Assembly (NCBI RefSeq): GCF_011300215.1
Contig: NZ_CP049866.1
Coordinates: 372,001-436,000, forward strand
Length of the DNA stretch: 64,000 nucleotides
Direction: 5' to 3'
DNA from: Nocardioides piscis
GTDB taxonomy: Bacteria > Actinomycetota > Actinomycetes > Propionibacteriales > Nocardioidaceae
Positions 43,685 through 52,438 of the stretch are shown here, piece after piece. Below the pieces are notes generated by a model. The model saw only the letters and a program-made list of their open reading frames with translations, was not told where the DNA came from and made no database searches. Made by a program: the position numbers and the translations under genes. The first letter of the stretch is position 1. Each line of letters opens with the position of its first letter.

Positions 43685-44857
<1,173 letters not shown>

Positions 44858-44876
44858 GGCCCCACCCCCGCTCGTC

Positions 44877-45881
44877 TCAGCCTGCTCGCAGCAGCTTGAG
44901 GGTGGCCCGCTCCAGCGCGGCCTGGCGTTCGTCGGCAGTGTCGAACGAGCGCTGGGCCGCGCGGCCGATCGTGCGACCCTTCTCATAGGCGTCGATCACG
45001 CGCGGGTCGACATAGGACGAGCGGGCCAGCGTCGGGGTGTTGCCGAGGAAGTCGGAGACGTCCTTCATCGCGCTCGCCACCGCCCGCTTCCTCGAGGCCT
45101 TGGTCTTGCCCGGCTCGTCGCTCAGCGCCAGCGCCTCCGCCGCCAGCACGGTGGCGTGCCAGGTGCGGAAGTCCTTGGCCGTGGAGTCCAGCCCGGTGGT
45201 CGCGCGGATGTAGTCGTTGACCTGGGAGGAGTCGAGCCCGCGCCACGTGCGGCCGTCCTTCCAGGCCAGCAGCCGGTCCCCGCCGCCCCGTCGGCGCCGC
45301 ATGACGTCGAGCCCCTCGATCGTCGGTCCGTCGTCGATCTCGATGCTGTGCTCCACGCCCGACTTGCCCACGAAGCAGAAGCGCAGCTTGTCCTTGCGCT
45401 TGGTGACGTGCTCGCGCAACAGCGTGGTCAGCCCGAAGCTGCCGTTGGTGTCGGTGTAGACGTCGTTGCCGATCCGGAAGTAGCCGAGGTCGAGAAGGCG
45501 TACGGCGACCGCACACGCCCGCTCCAGCGACATCCCTTCGGCCTCGAGGTCGACCAGCACCCGCTCGCGGGCCTTCGACATCGCCCGGCCGAAGTCGATG
45601 ATCCGCTCGAACTTCAACGCGTCGCGGCTGGTGCGCCAGTCCGGGTGGTAGAGGTACTGGCGCCGGCCGGCGTCGTCGGTGCCGACCGCCTGGAGGTGGC
45701 CGTTGGGATGGGGCGTGATCCAGACGTCCTTCCAGGCCGGTGGGATCACCAGGTCCTTGCAGCGCTGCCGGTCGTCGGGGCCCAGCGGCAGGCCCGCCTC
45801 GTCGAGATAGGCAAAGCCCTTCCCCGAGCGACGTCGGCTCCAGCCCGGCTGGTCGGGGGACGTGCGCCGCAGTCGAGCCAT
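44877..45881 (-). CDS. Type IB DNA topoisomerase (poxvirus/eukaryote-like)
   Basis: The 334-residue enzyme has an N-terminal DNA-clamp domain (DLVIPPAWKDVWITPHPNGHLQAVGTD) and a catalytic domain with the type IB set: Arg in SLERACAVAVRLLDLGYFRIGND, Lys in FVGKSGVEH, Arg and His in AKDFRTWHATVLAA, and the nucleophile Tyr in ARSSYVDPRVIDAY. It relaxes supercoils by a 3'-phosphotyrosyl intermediate. Bacterial members are scattered and non-essential. It is convergent with serC. Confidence 0.94.
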   Translation of the reverse strand: MARLRRTSPDQPGWSRRRSGKGFAYLDEAGLPLGPDDRQRCKDLVIPPAWKDVWITPHPNGHLQAVGTDDAGRRQYLYHPDWRTSRDALKFERIIDFGRAMSKARERVLVDLEAEGMSLERACAVAVRLLDLGYFRIGNDVYTDTNGSFGLTTLLREHVTKRKDKLRFCFVGKSGVEHSIEIDDGPTIEGLDVMRRRRGGGDRLLAWKDGRTWRGLDSSQVNDYIRATTGLDSTAKDFRTWHATVLAAEALALSDEPGKTKASRKRAVASAMKDVSDFLGNTPTLARSSYVDPRVIDAYEKGRTIGRAAQRSFDTADERQAALERATLKLLRAG

Positions 45882-45928
45882 GTCGGAAGGCTAGCGGCGC
45901 GAGGTCCCGGCCGGACCACCCGTGCGGA

Positions 45929-46948
45929 CTAGCGGGGCTTGAGGGCGCGGAGCAGCACCAGCACCACGAGCAGGCCGACGATGCCGCTCGCGAACCACCA
46001 CCAGGCGTCGCGGTCACGGACCTCGGCGCTCAGGTCGTCGACGGCGCTGGCACCGCCGTCCTGCCCGGCGGGAGTCGGCTCGCTGGCGGCGGAGGGGGTC
46101 GGGAGCGCAGTCATCGTGGGCGCCGCCTCGGCCAGCGCCTGGCGGACCTGCCGCGGCAGTGCCGCCCGCAGGACCGGTGCTTGCTGGCCCTCGCTGCTGA
46201 GGAGCACGTGGGACTCGGAGGTGACGGCGATGCCCTCGCCCTGCTGCTGGCGGGGCAGCTCGAAGGAGCCGACGACGTCCAGCTCGGGGAAGGACAGGAC
46301 CACGGCTTCGGTGTAGGTCCGCAGCACCAGGTGCTCCCCGTCGGGGAAGAAGGCCCCGTCGGTGACCATTCCCGGGATCTCGGCGATCAGCCCGAGGGTG
46401 TTGGGGGCGTCGGCGGCCAGCTCGGGCGGCGCGGCGTGGAGCTCGCCCGAGAAGACGCCCTTGGTGGCGACATACAGCCGGCCCGTCTGCGGGTGGGCGA
46501 GCAGAGCCTCGGCGTCGCGGGGACCATCGGGATAGACCAGGTCGATCGCGTCCTGCGTGACGACCCGGTCGCCGTCGCCGACCGGGACCCGGGTGACGGA
46601 GATCGAGTCGCGCGACGTCGTGTTGTCGCCGATGTCGGCCACCCAGACCTGACCGGCCCCGGCCGGAGCGAGCGCCTCGACGTCCTGCGGTCCGTCGGCC
46701 CAGTCCGTGACGCCGACGGTCTCGCCCGTTGCGGTGTCGACGGTGAAGACCCGCCCGGTGTCGCCCGAGTCGTTGACGGTGTGTGCCCGGTCGCCCTCGA
46801 CGACCAGCCCGCTGGACTCGACGATCTCGGGGTCGGTGAACCGGAAGAGCTCCTCGCCGTCCCGGTCGGCCCCGGCGGCGCTGACGCCGATCACGAAGGG
46901 TGTGAGCAGGGCCAACGCCCCGAGGCCGCGCCGGAGGGGATCACGCAT
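45929..46948 (-). CDS. Secreted membrane-anchored beta-propeller-like protein
   Basis: The 339-residue protein has a signal peptide (ending VSAAGA), a propeller-like extracellular part with ESSGLVVEGDRAHTVNDSGDTG, VWVADIGDNTTSRD and GRLYVATKGVFSGEL, a Pro/Ser/Thr linker (about residues 275-305), and a C-terminal membrane helix (WWWFASGIVGLLVVLVLL) with a basic cytoplasmic end. Function is unknown; the pattern suggests an exposed anchored sensor or binding protein. Its first bases overlap the methyltransferase stop by 8 bp, so the two form an operon. Confidence 0.75.
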   Translation of the reverse strand: MRDPLRRGLGALALLTPFVIGVSAAGADRDGEELFRFTDPEIVESSGLVVEGDRAHTVNDSGDTGRVFTVDTATGETVGVTDWADGPQDVEALAPAGAGQVWVADIGDNTTSRDSISVTRVPVGDGDRVVTQDAIDLVYPDGPRDAEALLAHPQTGRLYVATKGVFSGELHAAPPELAADAPNTLGLIAEIPGMVTDGAFFPDGEHLVLRTYTEAVVLSFPELDVVGSFELPRQQQGEGIAVTSESHVLLSSEGQQAPVLRAALPRQVRQALAEAAPTMTALPTPSAASEPTPAGQDGGASAVDDLSAEVRDRDAWWWFASGIVGLLVVLVLLRALKPR

Positions 46949-48182
46949 CGTGCAGGCCCACCAGCTCGGCGAGGCGGGGCGTCACTCCCCAGGCGGTCGT
47001 CAGCTCGTCGTAGTCGGCGCGCAGCCCCTCGTCCGTCCTGACCTCGCGCACCCCTGTGCTCGTCGCACGGAGCAGGGTGTTGCGAGGAGTGTGGGCGCTC
47101 TCGACGAACTCGACGACGTCGACGCGATAACCGACGAGCCGCAGGATCGAGGCGCGCAGGGCGTCGGTCAGGGTGTCGGCGAAGCGTTCGCGCAGGATGC
47201 CGTGCCGGGTGAGCAGGCCGTATGGCGAGGGCGTCGACGAGCGCCGGAGCTGGGCTGCGACGTCGTGGTGGCAGCAGGGAGCGGCCAGCACGAGGCCGGC
47301 GCCCCACTCGACGGCGCGGGCCAGGGCGTCGTCGGTCGCCGTGTCGCAGGCGTGCAGCGCCAGGACGACGTCAGGCGCCGCGGTGAGCTCCGCCGAGGCG
47401 ATGGTGCCGACGACGAAGTCGGCCTCGATCCCCAGCGCCTGCGCCACGCCCGCGTTGTGGTCGGCCGACTGCTGCTTGACGTCGACCCCGGTGACCCGCA
47501 CGGGCAGCGAGCGGGTGCTGGTCAGGAAGCGGTGGGCGGCGAAGGTGAGATAGGCGTTGCCGCAGCCGAGGTCGACGATCCGGAGCGGGTCCTGCGGCGT
47601 CGGCCGACGCAGGTGGCCCTTGTCGAGGGCATCGGTGATGGACGCGTCGAGCAGACGGAGGAACTCCTCGACCTGGCGATACTTCGCCTGCCTGGTCGGC
47701 TTGATGCGACCCTGCGCATCAGAGATCCCCAGGGCGAGCAGCACGGGGTCGTCCTCGGCAAGGAGCCGTTGCTTGTCGCGGTCGTGCCCCCGGTCGGCCG
47801 CGACGGGCTCGGCGCGGTCCTGGGTGCTGACGGCTGCCTCGAGCTTCTTGGTGACGCGGACCTGATGGGTCTGGGTGGTCGTCTCGACGTGCCAGTTGCC
47901 GAACGGCTCGTCGAGCAGCTGGTCGACTGCCGCCTCGGCCGCGGGACCGGCGAGCGCGTTGACGGTGTGGGCCTGCGTGTCGTCGTACGACGTGACCTGC
48001 AGGTGTCGCCCGGCCTTGAGATCGACGTAGCGCAGCTCCACCCGACGCACCTCGCGACCCTGCACGTGAGGGATCCGTTGGCCCTTCCGGCGCCCGGACG
48101 CGACGGCCCGGACCAGGGCCTCGGGATCGAGGAGCTGGCCGCGAGTGCGGGAGAGTGCGTCGAGCAGCGGTTCGGTCGCCAT
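46941..48182 (-). CDS. SAM-dependent methyltransferase (METTL25-like)
   Basis: The 413-residue protein has an N-terminal domain of about 175 residues rich in RxxHxQ-type basic motifs (SGRRKGQRIPHVQGREV) and a Rossmann methyltransferase domain. The latter shows IVDLGCGNAYLTFAAHRFL (motif I), GVDVKQQSADHNAGVAQ, LHACDTATDDALA and AAPCCHHDV, a Cys-Cys-His pattern found in METTL25/RRNAD1-type proteins. The substrate may be RNA but is not known. It starts at ATG 48182, 10 nt after the stop of a 27-codon membrane ORF, and overlaps the next gene by 8 bp. Confidence 0.85.
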   Translation of the reverse strand: MATEPLLDALSRTRGQLLDPEALVRAVASGRRKGQRIPHVQGREVRRVELRYVDLKAGRHLQVTSYDDTQAHTVNALAGPAAEAAVDQLLDEPFGNWHVETTTQTHQVRVTKKLEAAVSTQDRAEPVAADRGHDRDKQRLLAEDDPVLLALGISDAQGRIKPTRQAKYRQVEEFLRLLDASITDALDKGHLRRPTPQDPLRIVDLGCGNAYLTFAAHRFLTSTRSLPVRVTGVDVKQQSADHNAGVAQALGIEADFVVGTIASAELTAAPDVVLALHACDTATDDALARAVEWGAGLVLAAPCCHHDVAAQLRRSSTPSPYGLLTRHGILRERFADTLTDALRASILRLVGYRVDVVEFVESAHTPRNTLLRATSTGVREVRTDEGLRADYDELTTAWGVTPRLAELVGLHDA

Positions 48183-48192
48183 CAGCGAACCA

Positions 48193-48276
48193 TCAGAAGA
48201 ACGACGCGACGACGACGATGAGGATGAGAGCTCCCAACGCGACCGGGATGACAAGGCGGCGGTAGCGGGGATTCAC
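48193..48276 (-). CDS. 27-residue single-pass membrane micropeptide
   Basis: A GTG at 48276 is preceded by TACGAT (48283-48288) at leaderless spacing, starting a 27-codon ORF. The peptide has a short basic head (MNPRYRR) and then a hydrophobic helix of about 19 residues (Leu, Ile, Val, Ala) ending SFF. It ends 10 nt before the methyltransferase start, so both probably share an mRNA. No name can be given; small hydrophobic peptides of this shape often modulate membrane complexes. Confidence 0.55.
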   Translation of the reverse strand: MNPRYRRLVIPVALGALILIVVVASFF

Positions 48277-48282
48277 CTCCTC

Positions 48283-48288
48283 ATCGTA
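48283..48288 (-). promoter_or_regulatory. -10 box TACGAT of a leaderless promoter
   Basis: On the reverse strand TACGAT is followed by 6 nt and the GTG at 48276. It would drive the micropeptide, methyltransferase and anchored propeller genes. Confidence 0.5.
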
Positions 48289-48320
48289 GGGCCGCTGCCG
48301 TCATCCACCACACTCGCGCA

Positions 48321-48404
48321 ACCCGCGGGTGGTGGGGTCGTATGGCGCCTTCCACCCACGCAGAACACCGCACCAGCGACCACCAGACCCCACCACCCGC
48401 GGGT
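48321..48404. repeat. Long-loop inverted repeat, related to the one after mscL
   Basis: ACCCGCGGGTGGTGGGGTC (48321-48339) has its exact reverse complement at 48386-48404, a perfect 19-bp stem closing a loop of 46 nt. It lies in the gap between the micropeptide promoter and the Fe-ADH 3' end. The arms share GCGGGTGGTG with the element at 25460-25544. Confidence 0.75.
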
Positions 48405-48425
48405 GACAGCGGTCGCGACCGTGCG

Positions 48426-49709
48426 TCACCACAGCTCGAGGGACGCGCCGAAGACGCCGGCCAGGTCCTCGGCGCTCACCTCGCGCGGCGCCGTCGCGAG
48501 CAGCCGCTGCTGCTTGAGCGCCCCCTCGACGAGGTCGTCGACGTCGCTCGCGAGATAGCCGACCTCGGCGAGGCCGTTGGGGATGTCGATGTCACGCATC
48601 AGCGCCCGGAGCACCGTCGGCAGGGCATCGGGGCCGGCGTCGGCGTCGGCACCGCTGCCGCCCAGCAACGCGGCCGCCCGCAGGTGGCGCTCAGGAGACG
48701 CCTCGAAGGTGAGCGCAAACGCCGCCGGCGCGGTGAGCGAGACCGCCATGCCGTGCGGCACGAGCGGCTCGTCCTGCGGATAGCCGGCCGGTCGGTAGTC
48801 GCGCACGCGGCCGGCGATCGGGTAGGCGCAGGCGTGCGGGATGTGCACCCCGGCGTTGCCGAAGCCGAGGCCGGCGAACGTGGCCGCCAGCGCCATCTGG
48901 CCGCGGGCGTGCTCGTCCGAGCCGTCCCGGACGGCCGTGCGGAACGACTCCCCGAGGAGGCTGAGGGACTTCTCGGCCCACATGTCCGCGATCGGGTTGG
49001 CGCCGCAGTAGGGCACCCGTTGCTCCGGGGTCTTGCGCTCGAAGTCGGCGAACCACCGCGCGGTGTAGCTCTCCAGGGCGTGGCACAGGATGTCCATCCC
49101 GCAGGCGGCCGTCACCATCGCCGGCTGGCTCATCGTCAGGTCGGGGTCGACGACCGCCAGGGTCGGCCGCAGCCGGGAGTGGCTGATCCCGGTCTTGACC
49201 TTGAGCGCCAGCACGTCGAGCACGCAGATGGTGGTCGACTCCGACCCGGTGCCGGTCGTGGTGGGCACTGCGACCATCGGCAGCAACGGGTTGGCCGGCG
49301 CCCCCCCGGCGCCCACGGGCGCGTTGATGTAGTCAAGCAGCTCGCCCTCGTTGGTGACGAGCAGGTTGACCGCCTTGGCGGTGTCGATCGCGGAGCCGCC
49401 ACCGATCGCGACGATCGCGTCCCACGGCCCCCGCTCCCGGCCGAAGGCGATGGCCTCCTCGAGCGACTCGTCGGTGGGCTCCACGCGAGCACGGTCGAAG
49501 ACATCGGTGTCGCACCCGCGTCGGGCGATCTGGCGCGCGATCCGCTCCGGGTGGCCGGTGGCGGCGACGCCCGGGTCGGTGACGACCAGCACCCGTGGGT
49601 GGGGGGCGGACAGCAGGGCGCGCAGGTCGTGGCCGATCTCGGCCGAGGCCCCCGAGCCGAACTTCAGGCCGGGCGCTGCATAGGTGAAGACCGACTCACT
49701 CACGGGCAT
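48426..49709 (-). CDS. Iron-containing alcohol dehydrogenase (HOT/ADHFE1-like)
   Basis: The 427-residue protein belongs to the Fe-ADH family, closest in shape to hydroxyacid-oxoacid transhydrogenase. It has IVAIGGGSAIDTAKAVNLL, VPTTTGTGSEST, the metal ligands in GMDILCHALESYTARWF, and HIPHACAYPIAGRV. The insert around GERKTPEQR-like residues (ADFERKTPEQRVPYCGANPIADMWA) is typical of HOT. It begins at ATG 49709; a GTG at 49703 has equal ribosome-binding support. Its start overlaps the Nudix stop by about 14 bp. Confidence 0.9.
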   Translation of the reverse strand: MPVSESVFTYAAPGLKFGSGASAEIGHDLRALLSAPHPRVLVVTDPGVAATGHPERIARQIARRGCDTDVFDRARVEPTDESLEEAIAFGRERGPWDAIVAIGGGSAIDTAKAVNLLVTNEGELLDYINAPVGAGGAPANPLLPMVAVPTTTGTGSESTTICVLDVLALKVKTGISHSRLRPTLAVVDPDLTMSQPAMVTAACGMDILCHALESYTARWFADFERKTPEQRVPYCGANPIADMWAEKSLSLLGESFRTAVRDGSDEHARGQMALAATFAGLGFGNAGVHIPHACAYPIAGRVRDYRPAGYPQDEPLVPHGMAVSLTAPAAFALTFEASPERHLRAAALLGGSGADADAGPDALPTVLRALMRDIDIPNGLAEVGYLASDVDDLVEGALKQQRLLATAPREVSAEDLAGVFGASLELW

Positions 49710-50589
49710 CTCCGCTCTCCAGGGCAAACCTCACGACGTCGAGCACCTGCACTCGTCCGGCTTCGATGTCGGCCACCTCGACCCAGGCGACCTCGTCGGT
49801 GGTCCCGTCGACCTCGACGACCCGCGGGTCTGCGTCCGCGTCCACCCGTCCGTGGAAGACGAGGTGGACGCCGTGGAAGTCCTCCACCCGGCCGCTGGGC
49901 GCCTGCCCTGCGAAGTGGGTGTCGTGGACGCCGAGCAGCTCACCGACCTCACAGTCGACGCCACACTCCTCCTTGACCTCGCGGGCCAGTGCGTCGGCCG
50001 GCGGTTCGCCGTGGTCGATGCCGCCGCCCGGCAGCGTCCACGAGCCGACGTGGTGGGCGCGCGTCGAGAGCCGGGTCAGCAGCACGGCCGAGCCGCGACG
50101 GACCAGGGCATAGGCCGCCACCCGTTGCAGGCGGTATGGCGCGTGGTCGGCCAGCGCCTCGCCGACCATCGCCACCACGGGCACCGTCTCGTCGAGGACG
50201 GCCGAGAGCGGGTGCCAGCGGGCCTCCACGGTCGAGCCACCGACCTCGACCACACGAGGTTCGGGCGCGTCGGCCGGCACCCAGGCGTCATAGACGATCC
50301 GTAGTGCGTGGAAGTCGGTCATCACCCCGTCGCGCGACGCGCGGGGCAGGTGGGCCGAATAGATGTGTGCCGCGTCGCCGACGGTGGCCTCGAGTCCCGT
50401 CTCCTCGACGATCTCGCGCAGCAGGGCCTCACGTGGGTCCTCGCCGTGGTCGAGGCCGCCGCCGGGCAGCGTCCACAGCTCGGTGCGGCTGATGCGTGGT
50501 GCGAGCCGGCACAACAAGACCTGTGGCTCGTCCACGATGCGCATGACCACGGCGTATGCCGCCACGCGCTGTCGCTTCGGGTAGCCCAT
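49696..50589 (-). CDS. Protein with two tandem Nudix hydrolase domains
   Basis: The 297-residue protein carries two complete Nudix boxes. Domain 1 (residues about 5-135) has GGGLDHGEDPREALLREIVEE with G; domain 2 (about 155-290) has GGGIDHGEPPADALAREVKEE with CG. The halves are similar (QRVAAYA..., WTLPGGG, DFH), so this is an internal duplication. Nudix enzymes cleave nucleoside diphosphates linked to a moiety X; the substrate is unknown. It starts at ATG 50589 and is divergent from the membrane acyltransferase gene. Confidence 0.92.
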   Translation of the reverse strand: MGYPKRQRVAAYAVVMRIVDEPQVLLCRLAPRISRTELWTLPGGGLDHGEDPREALLREIVEETGLEATVGDAAHIYSAHLPRASRDGVMTDFHALRIVYDAWVPADAPEPRVVEVGGSTVEARWHPLSAVLDETVPVVAMVGEALADHAPYRLQRVAAYALVRRGSAVLLTRLSTRAHHVGSWTLPGGGIDHGEPPADALAREVKEECGVDCEVGELLGVHDTHFAGQAPSGRVEDFHGVHLVFHGRVDADADPRVVEVDGTTDEVAWVEVADIEAGRVQVLDVVRFALESGDARE

Positions 50590-50623
50590 GCCCCTAACCT
50601 GCCATGACGCACAAGCACTGTCG

Positions 50624-50629
50624 TAGCGT
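50624..50629 (+). promoter_or_regulatory. -10 box TAGCGT of a leaderless promoter for the acyltransferase
   Basis: TAGCGT is followed by 7 nt and the GTG at 50637. It therefore favours that GTG over the ATG at 50604, which would lie upstream of the promoter. Confidence 0.6.
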
Positions 50630-50636
50630 GACACCC

Positions 50637-51857
50637 GTGGCAGCAGCACAGCGCGATCCTTGGCTCGACAACACGAAGATGGTCCTCGTCACCCTCGTCG
50701 TGATCGGTCACGCGTGGGGGCTGCTCCCCGACACCCACGCCAGCAACTGGGCCTACGACTTCCTCTACTTCTGGCACATCCCGGCGTTCGTCTTCCTCAG
50801 CGGCTATCTCTCCAAGTCCTTCGAGTGGACCCGGCGCCACTTCAAGGGACTCCTCTACGTCCTGGTGCTCCCCTACCTCGTCTTCGAGCCCGCGCTGTAC
50901 TACTACCGCGTCAGCCTCGGCGAGACCGAGCCCGGAATGCTCTACCTCCAGCCGCACTGGACGATGTGGTATCTCATCGTCCTGTTCTTCTGGCGCCTGA
51001 TGACCCCGATCCTCAAGCGGCACTGGCTCTTCCTGCCCGGCTCCGTGGTCGTCAGCCTGGTCGCCGGACTGCTCACCCTCGACTGGTTCATGCTGCCGCG
51101 CATCCTGGGCCTGCTGCCGTTCTTCGTGCTCGGCCTGCACCTCAAGCCGCGACACCTGCGCCGCCTCGACGATCCGTGGGTCAAGGTCTCCGCGGTCGGT
51201 GCCCTGCTGCTCATCGGCCTCGTCTCCAGCCAGACCGACGAGTGGGCCAGGACCGCCTTCCTCTGGTACGACGCCGGCTATGAGGATCTCGACCTCCAGG
51301 TCGCGACCGCGGTGCAGACCCGGCTCTCGATCATCGCCGTGGGGCTGATCGGGGCCTTCTCGGTCATGGCCCTGGTCCCGCGCCGGGCAGGGTGGTTCAC
51401 CGCGATGGGCGCAGCGACGATGAACGTCTATCTCCTGCACGGCTTCGTGATCAAGACCGTCAGGGCCAACGGGTTCGCCGAGTGGAGCGTCGACCACCCG
51501 ACGCTGGCGCTGGTCCTCACCACGCTCGGCTCGATCGCCCTGGCGCTGGTGCTGGCCAGCCCGTGGTCACGGCGCTATCTCTCGTGGGTGGTCAATCCGC
51601 TCGGCACGTGGGAGTCGCGTCGCACATCAGCCCGACGTCGGGAGGACCGCAGCCCTCAGGTCCCCACGACGGACGGACGGCCGAGCGCGGAACCGAGTCC
51701 AGCTCCCTTGCCTCGTGCCGGGTCGGCGCCGATCCCCCCAGGTGGGCCGGATACCACGGCGCCCACTCCCCCGCCCGCGGCCGATGGTGCGGCTGGGCCT
51801 GGATTCCCTCTAGCAGCCCCGTCAACCGAGCGCCGAGGCCCCGAGTCCACTGTGTGA
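50637..51857 (+). CDS. Acyltransferase 3 family membrane protein
   Basis: The 406-residue protein (GTG 50637, leaderless by its -10 box) has about ten membrane helices and the AT3 pattern: RDPWLDNTKMVLVTLVVIGHAW with the conserved His, FYFWHIPAFVFLSGYL-like sequence (LYFWHIPAFVFLSGYLSK), and MNVYLLHGFVIK near the end. AT3 enzymes move acyl groups to sugars or other polymers at the membrane. After residue about 325 the sequence becomes Pro/Ala/Ser-rich and is read antisense through the plsC-like gene (51592-51857). That tail probably is not conserved and may come from loss of the normal stop. Confidence 0.88.
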   Translation: MAAAQRDPWLDNTKMVLVTLVVIGHAWGLLPDTHASNWAYDFLYFWHIPAFVFLSGYLSKSFEWTRRHFKGLLYVLVLPYLVFEPALYYYRVSLGETEPGMLYLQPHWTMWYLIVLFFWRLMTPILKRHWLFLPGSVVVSLVAGLLTLDWFMLPRILGLLPFFVLGLHLKPRHLRRLDDPWVKVSAVGALLLIGLVSSQTDEWARTAFLWYDAGYEDLDLQVATAVQTRLSIIAVGLIGAFSVMALVPRRAGWFTAMGAATMNVYLLHGFVIKTVRANGFAEWSVDHPTLALVLTTLGSIALALVLASPWSRRYLSWVVNPLGTWESRRTSARRREDRSPQVPTTDGRPSAEPSPAPLPRAGSAPIPPGGPDTTAPTPPPAADGAAGPGFPLAAPSTERRGPESTV

Positions 51858-52437
51858 GGTCCTCTCCCTCGCCGATCCACATGGGCTCGCCGAACGCCAC
51901 GTCGACGCGCCGGCGACGCGTCCAGTCGGGCGGCGGCTCGGCACCCCGCTCGTCCGGGCGCCCCACGCTGTAGAGACGCTGGCTGCCCCACAGGGCGACC
52001 GGCACGACCGGAGCTCCCGTCTCCCGGGCGAGGCTGGCGACCCCTCTCATCAGCGACCGGACCGTGTAGGAGTAGGAGATCCCCGCTTCGGGGAAGGCGC
52101 ACACGGCCTCGCCCTCGCGCAGCAGTCGTCGTGCTCGAAGGTATGCCGCCGCCGGAGCCTCGCGGTCGACCGGGACGTGCTGCATCCGGCTCATTGGCAC
52201 CGCGGCCACGCGGTGGTGCCAGATGTCGTGGCGGCACATGAACCGCACGAAGCGGCGACGGGTGATCGCCGCATGCTCGAGGAACACGAAGTCGGGGTAG
52301 GAGACGTGGGTGGCAGCCAGCAGGACCGGTCCTCGCGTCGGCACGTGCTCGGTCCCCGTGTGCTGGACGTCGATCGCGAGCCCCTTCAACGCCACCCGGC
52401 CCAGTGCGTTGGCGAGGCGATAGCAGACCTCGGCCAT
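51592..52437 (-). CDS. PlsC-type 1-acylglycerol-3-phosphate acyltransferase-like protein
   Basis: The 281-residue protein has the PlsC motifs: ATHVSYPDF (HX4D, residue about 45), MCRHDIWHHRVAAVPMSRMQHVPVDR, and FPEAGISYSY in place of FPEGT. It acylates lysophospholipids or a related acceptor. It starts at ATG 52437, one base after the reductase stop, so the two may be one mRNA. The last 88 codons lie antisense to the acyltransferase gene; family members usually end soon after WYPAHLGGSAPT, so the final stretch may be extra. Confidence 0.88.
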   Translation of the reverse strand: MAEVCYRLANALGRVALKGLAIDVQHTGTEHVPTRGPVLLAATHVSYPDFVFLEHAAITRRRFVRFMCRHDIWHHRVAAVPMSRMQHVPVDREAPAAAYLRARRLLREGEAVCAFPEAGISYSYTVRSLMRGVASLARETGAPVVPVALWGSQRLYSVGRPDERGAEPPPDWTRRRRVDVAFGEPMWIGEGEDLTQWTRGLGARLTGLLEGIQAQPHHRPRAGEWAPWYPAHLGGSAPTRHEARELDSVPRSAVRPSWGPEGCGPPDVGLMCDATPTCRAD

Positions 52438-52438
52438 G

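Noticed and set aside
50604..50636. ATG at 50604 as start of the acyltransferase
   Set aside because: The leaderless -10 box at 50624-50629 lies downstream of it; the GTG at 50637 fits better.
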